64,000 bases of DNA from Schlesneria sp. (GTDB taxonomy: Bacteria; Planctomycetota; Planctomycetia; Planctomycetales; Planctomycetaceae): NCBI GenBank assembly GCA_028291515.1, contig JAQGHU010000042.1:22030-86029 (forward strand). Reading direction: 5' to 3'. Of this stretch, positions 62,065 through 64,000 are shown one piece after another. The notes beneath the pieces were generated by a model. The model made no database searches, was not told where the DNA came from, and saw only the letters and a program-made list of their open reading frames with translations. Each line of letters starts with the position of its first letter. Positions within the stretch are counted from its first letter, which is position 1. A program made the position numbers and the translations under genes.

Positions 62065-64000
62065 ATGAAACTGACGATCGGGATGGCCTGCCATCGTGAT
62101 TTCGACGGGGTCTATTTCACGATCAACGCCTTGCGAATGACACATCCAGAGGTGTTGTCGCGGTGCGAGTTCGTGGTGGTCGACAACGACCCGCAAGGAC
62201 CGCAGGCCGAACGGCTGCGGGGCTTCCTCGCCCATGTCCATGCGGGACTGCGCTCGCAATCGGGTCGACATGCTCATCCCTACGGTGTGAAGTATGTCAC
62301 GATGCGCAAGGGGGGCGGAACGACCCAGCCGCGCGAAGAGATCTTCCGGCAAGCGACGGGGGACGCAGTCTTAGTTCTGGATTGTCATGTGCTGCTCTGG
62401 CCCGGAGCGATCGCCAAGTTGTTCGACTACTACGAAGCGAATCCCAATACGAAGGACCTGATCAGCGGACCGCTGTTCTACGACGATCACAATGGGTTCG
62501 CCGATCACTTTCAAAACCAGTGGCGCGATGGCATGTGGGGGACGTGGGGAGTGCTCTGGCGATCGCCATCAGGAACCCTCGTCGCAACCCGCGAAAATGC
62601 TCTGGGTCACCTCGTCCTCTGCGATCCGATGACGCGCGCCACGATGGAGGAGACGGCCACTGGTTGGGCAGGTCACGAGAGTTGGCTCACCTCACAGGGC
62701 TACCATTTGGCGATCGACGAGGATCAGCCATTTGAGATTCCCGCGATGGGCCTGGGTTGTTTCTCTTCGCTGAAATGCCAGTGGCCGGGGTTCAATGCGC
62801 ACTTCCGAGAGTTCGGCGGCGAGGAGTGGTACATCCACGAGAAGGTCCGGCAACGTGGTGGCAAAGCTTTGTGTCTGCCGTTTCTCAAATGGCAGCATCG
62901 GTTCGGCGACCCTGGCGGCGGACGGACGCATCGCTACACCACGCTGGGCAAGGTCCGCAATTACGTACTCGGGCTTCAGGAACTGCGACTGCCCCTGGAT
63001 CGGCTCCGCCGACATTTTGTCGAGGGGTGGAACGAGGAGGATCCGCCGAAGCGCATCAGCGAACATCCACTCACCGCGGAACAGTTCGATCAACTGGTCG
63101 CTAACCCTCAGGCTTATCCGCCGCTCTCAGCGAACATCGGTTGTGTTCCCTGTGGATCCAAGTTGCAATCCGCGGCCGCAGCGGTGGCCGCTCCCATCGT
63201 GGCGGAGCAACCGGCTCCGCTCACACTCGAGGAACGATACGCCGTCGCGGCCAGCACGCCGAGCGATATCAACGAGCACTGTCCGAAACTGCGTGAACTG
63301 GCCTCGCAGGCGAATGTCGTCGTCGAATTCGGGATGAGACATGGGGTCTCGACGGTGGCTCTCCTGGCTGGTCAGCCCCGTGAATTCCACTCCTACGATC
63401 TGCGGCATGATCCGATTGCGGATGCTTTGGAACAGGTGCAAGGGAAGACCACGTTCTCATTCCGGATCGGAGATTCTCGCGAAGTGGAAATCCCCGAGTG
63501 CGATCTGCTGTTCATCGACACCAAGCACACGGCCGAACAACTGACGGCCGAATTGACGATGCATGCTTCTCGGGTGCGGCAACGAATCGTCCTGCATGAC
63601 ACGCAGATTTTCGGCGAACTCGGCGAAGACGGCGAGGCGGGTTTGCTCGTCGCTCTGCGCCAGTTCCTACAGGAGCGGCCCGAATGGAGTGTCGTCTATC
63701 ATGCGCAGGCGAATCACGGATTGACGGTAATCAGCCGCGATCCCGCCGATAAGCCTCCGTTACCAAGTCCCATCACGTTGGCCGCGACGTTCGTGCGAGC
63801 CGTGGCGGCGCATGTCGCGGACGGAGCTCAACACGTCGATTCGGTCGCACTGCAGGCTCGACTGTCGGTTTGCACTCTCTGCGACCAGCGGCGAGACGAT
63901 CGCTGTGCGGTGTGCGGTTGCTTCATCACCACCAAGGCCGAGTGGCGCGAGCAGCAATGTCCTCTGGGAAAGTGGCGCTCGGCAGAGACCGTCACCTCAC
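62065..64000 (+). CDS. glycosyltransferase (GT2-type) fused to methyltransferase/CmcI-like domain (3' end outside window)
   Basis: About 645 codons visible, open to the right edge. AAGGGAAG lies just upstream of ATG 62065. The N-terminal domain (MKLTIGMACHRDFDGVYFTI, FVVVDNDPQGPQAERLRGFL, DAVLVLDCHVLLWPGAIAKL) is a GT2-like glycosyltransferase in which LDCH holds the expected DxD position. After an Ala/Pro linker (about 365-395), residues 400-570 look like a methyltransferase or cephalosporin-hydroxylase-type (CmcI) domain (VVEFGMRHGVSTVALLAGQP, LLFIDTKHTAEQL, IVLHDTQIFGELGEDG). A Cys cluster (CTLC...CAVCGC...C, about 602-632) may bind zinc or a metal cluster. Likely modifies a surface glycan together with the preceding protein. 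Confidence 0.85.
   Translation, partial: MKLTIGMACHRDFDGVYFTINALRMTHPEVLSRCEFVVVDNDPQGPQAERLRGFLAHVHAGLRSQSGRHAHPYGVKYVTMRKGGGTTQPREEIFRQATGDAVLVLDCHVLLWPGAIAKLFDYYEANPNTKDLISGPLFYDDHNGFADHFQNQWRDGMWGTWGVLWRSPSGTLVATRENALGHLVLCDPMTRATMEETATGWAGHESWLTSQGYHLAIDEDQPFEIPAMGLGCFSSLKCQWPGFNAHFREFGGEEWYIHEKVRQRGGKALCLPFLKWQHRFGDPGGGRTHRYTTLGKVRNYVLGLQELRLPLDRLRRHFVEGWNEEDPPKRISEHPLTAEQFDQLVANPQAYPPLSANIGCVPCGSKLQSAAAAVAAPIVAEQPAPLTLEERYAVAASTPSDINEHCPKLRELASQANVVVEFGMRHGVSTVALLAGQPREFHSYDLRHDPIADALEQVQGKTTFSFRIGDSREVEIPECDLLFIDTKHTAEQLTAELTMHASRVRQRIVLHDTQIFGELGEDGEAGLLVALRQFLQERPEWSVVYHAQANHGLTVISRDPADKPPLPSPITLAATFVRAVAAHVADGAQHVDSVALQARLSVCTLCDQRRDDRCAVCGCFITTKAEWREQQCPLGKWRSAETVTS

Overview
The window reads as chromosomal DNA of a planctomycete (Planctomycetota, probably a Planctomycetaceae/Schlesneria-type lineage), possibly from a metagenome assembly. 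This is inferred from gene content: an alternative complex III plus caa3 oxidase cluster, very large multidomain glycosyltransferase/methyltransferase proteins, a DUF6939-type gene, HARE-HTH-like and SANT-like small proteins, an enlarged KdpC, and many dense palindromic intergenic repeats. No taxonomic marker such as 16S rRNA is present.

Layout. 1-10.3 kb is ordinary chromosome: an HpcH/HpaI-type aldolase (runs off the left edge) with a 2-hydroxyacid dehydrogenase, an ArsR regulator coupled to an AHSA1 protein, a GH63-like glucosidase, an outer-membrane protein, a tandem AHSA1 protein, tRNA-Phe and two small exported proteins. 10.3-16.5 kb holds a cyclic beta-glucan synthase-like giant enzyme followed 23 bp later by an ABC exporter, resembling the rhizobial ndvB/ndvA pair. 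17.2-25.7 kb is a tripartite RND efflux operon (adaptor plus two permeases) without an outer-membrane channel. 25.8-38.3 kb is one long minus-strand operon, actABCDEF - small membrane protein - SCO - caa3 oxidase II, I, III, IV, with start and stop codons overlapping at many junctions: a complete menaquinol-to-oxygen branch of respiration.

38.6-46 kb contains a HAD phosphatase/P-loop ATPase fusion and a broken kdp locus (kdpE, kdpC, 3' part of kdpB, and on the opposite strand a 5'-truncated kdpD), joined at about 45.51-45.52 kb. Immediately right of it, 46.1-57 kb looks like a genomic island: integrase remnants, a three-gene ABC-3C (ABC-three-component) conflict cassette (effector, 81-aa middle component, DUF2326 SMC-like ATPase), an unusual single-chain fusion of an AAA/ABC-type ATPase with a SAM-dependent methyltransferase, a possible HEPN-like protein, small DNA-binding-type genes with a degenerate duplicate, and clusters of perfect palindromes. 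57.8-64 kb holds two giant glycosylation proteins, one with five catalytic domains and one (cut by the right edge) combining a GT2-type domain, a methyltransferase/hydroxylase-type domain and a Cys cluster.

The strongest candidates for an undescribed system are the ATPase-methyltransferase fusion downstream of the ABC-3C cassette, the low-complexity inserts at the docking tip of both RND permeases, and the palindromic element that lies in frame inside the SCO gene. Function calls rest on recognising motifs and family patterns by eye; no database search was run.
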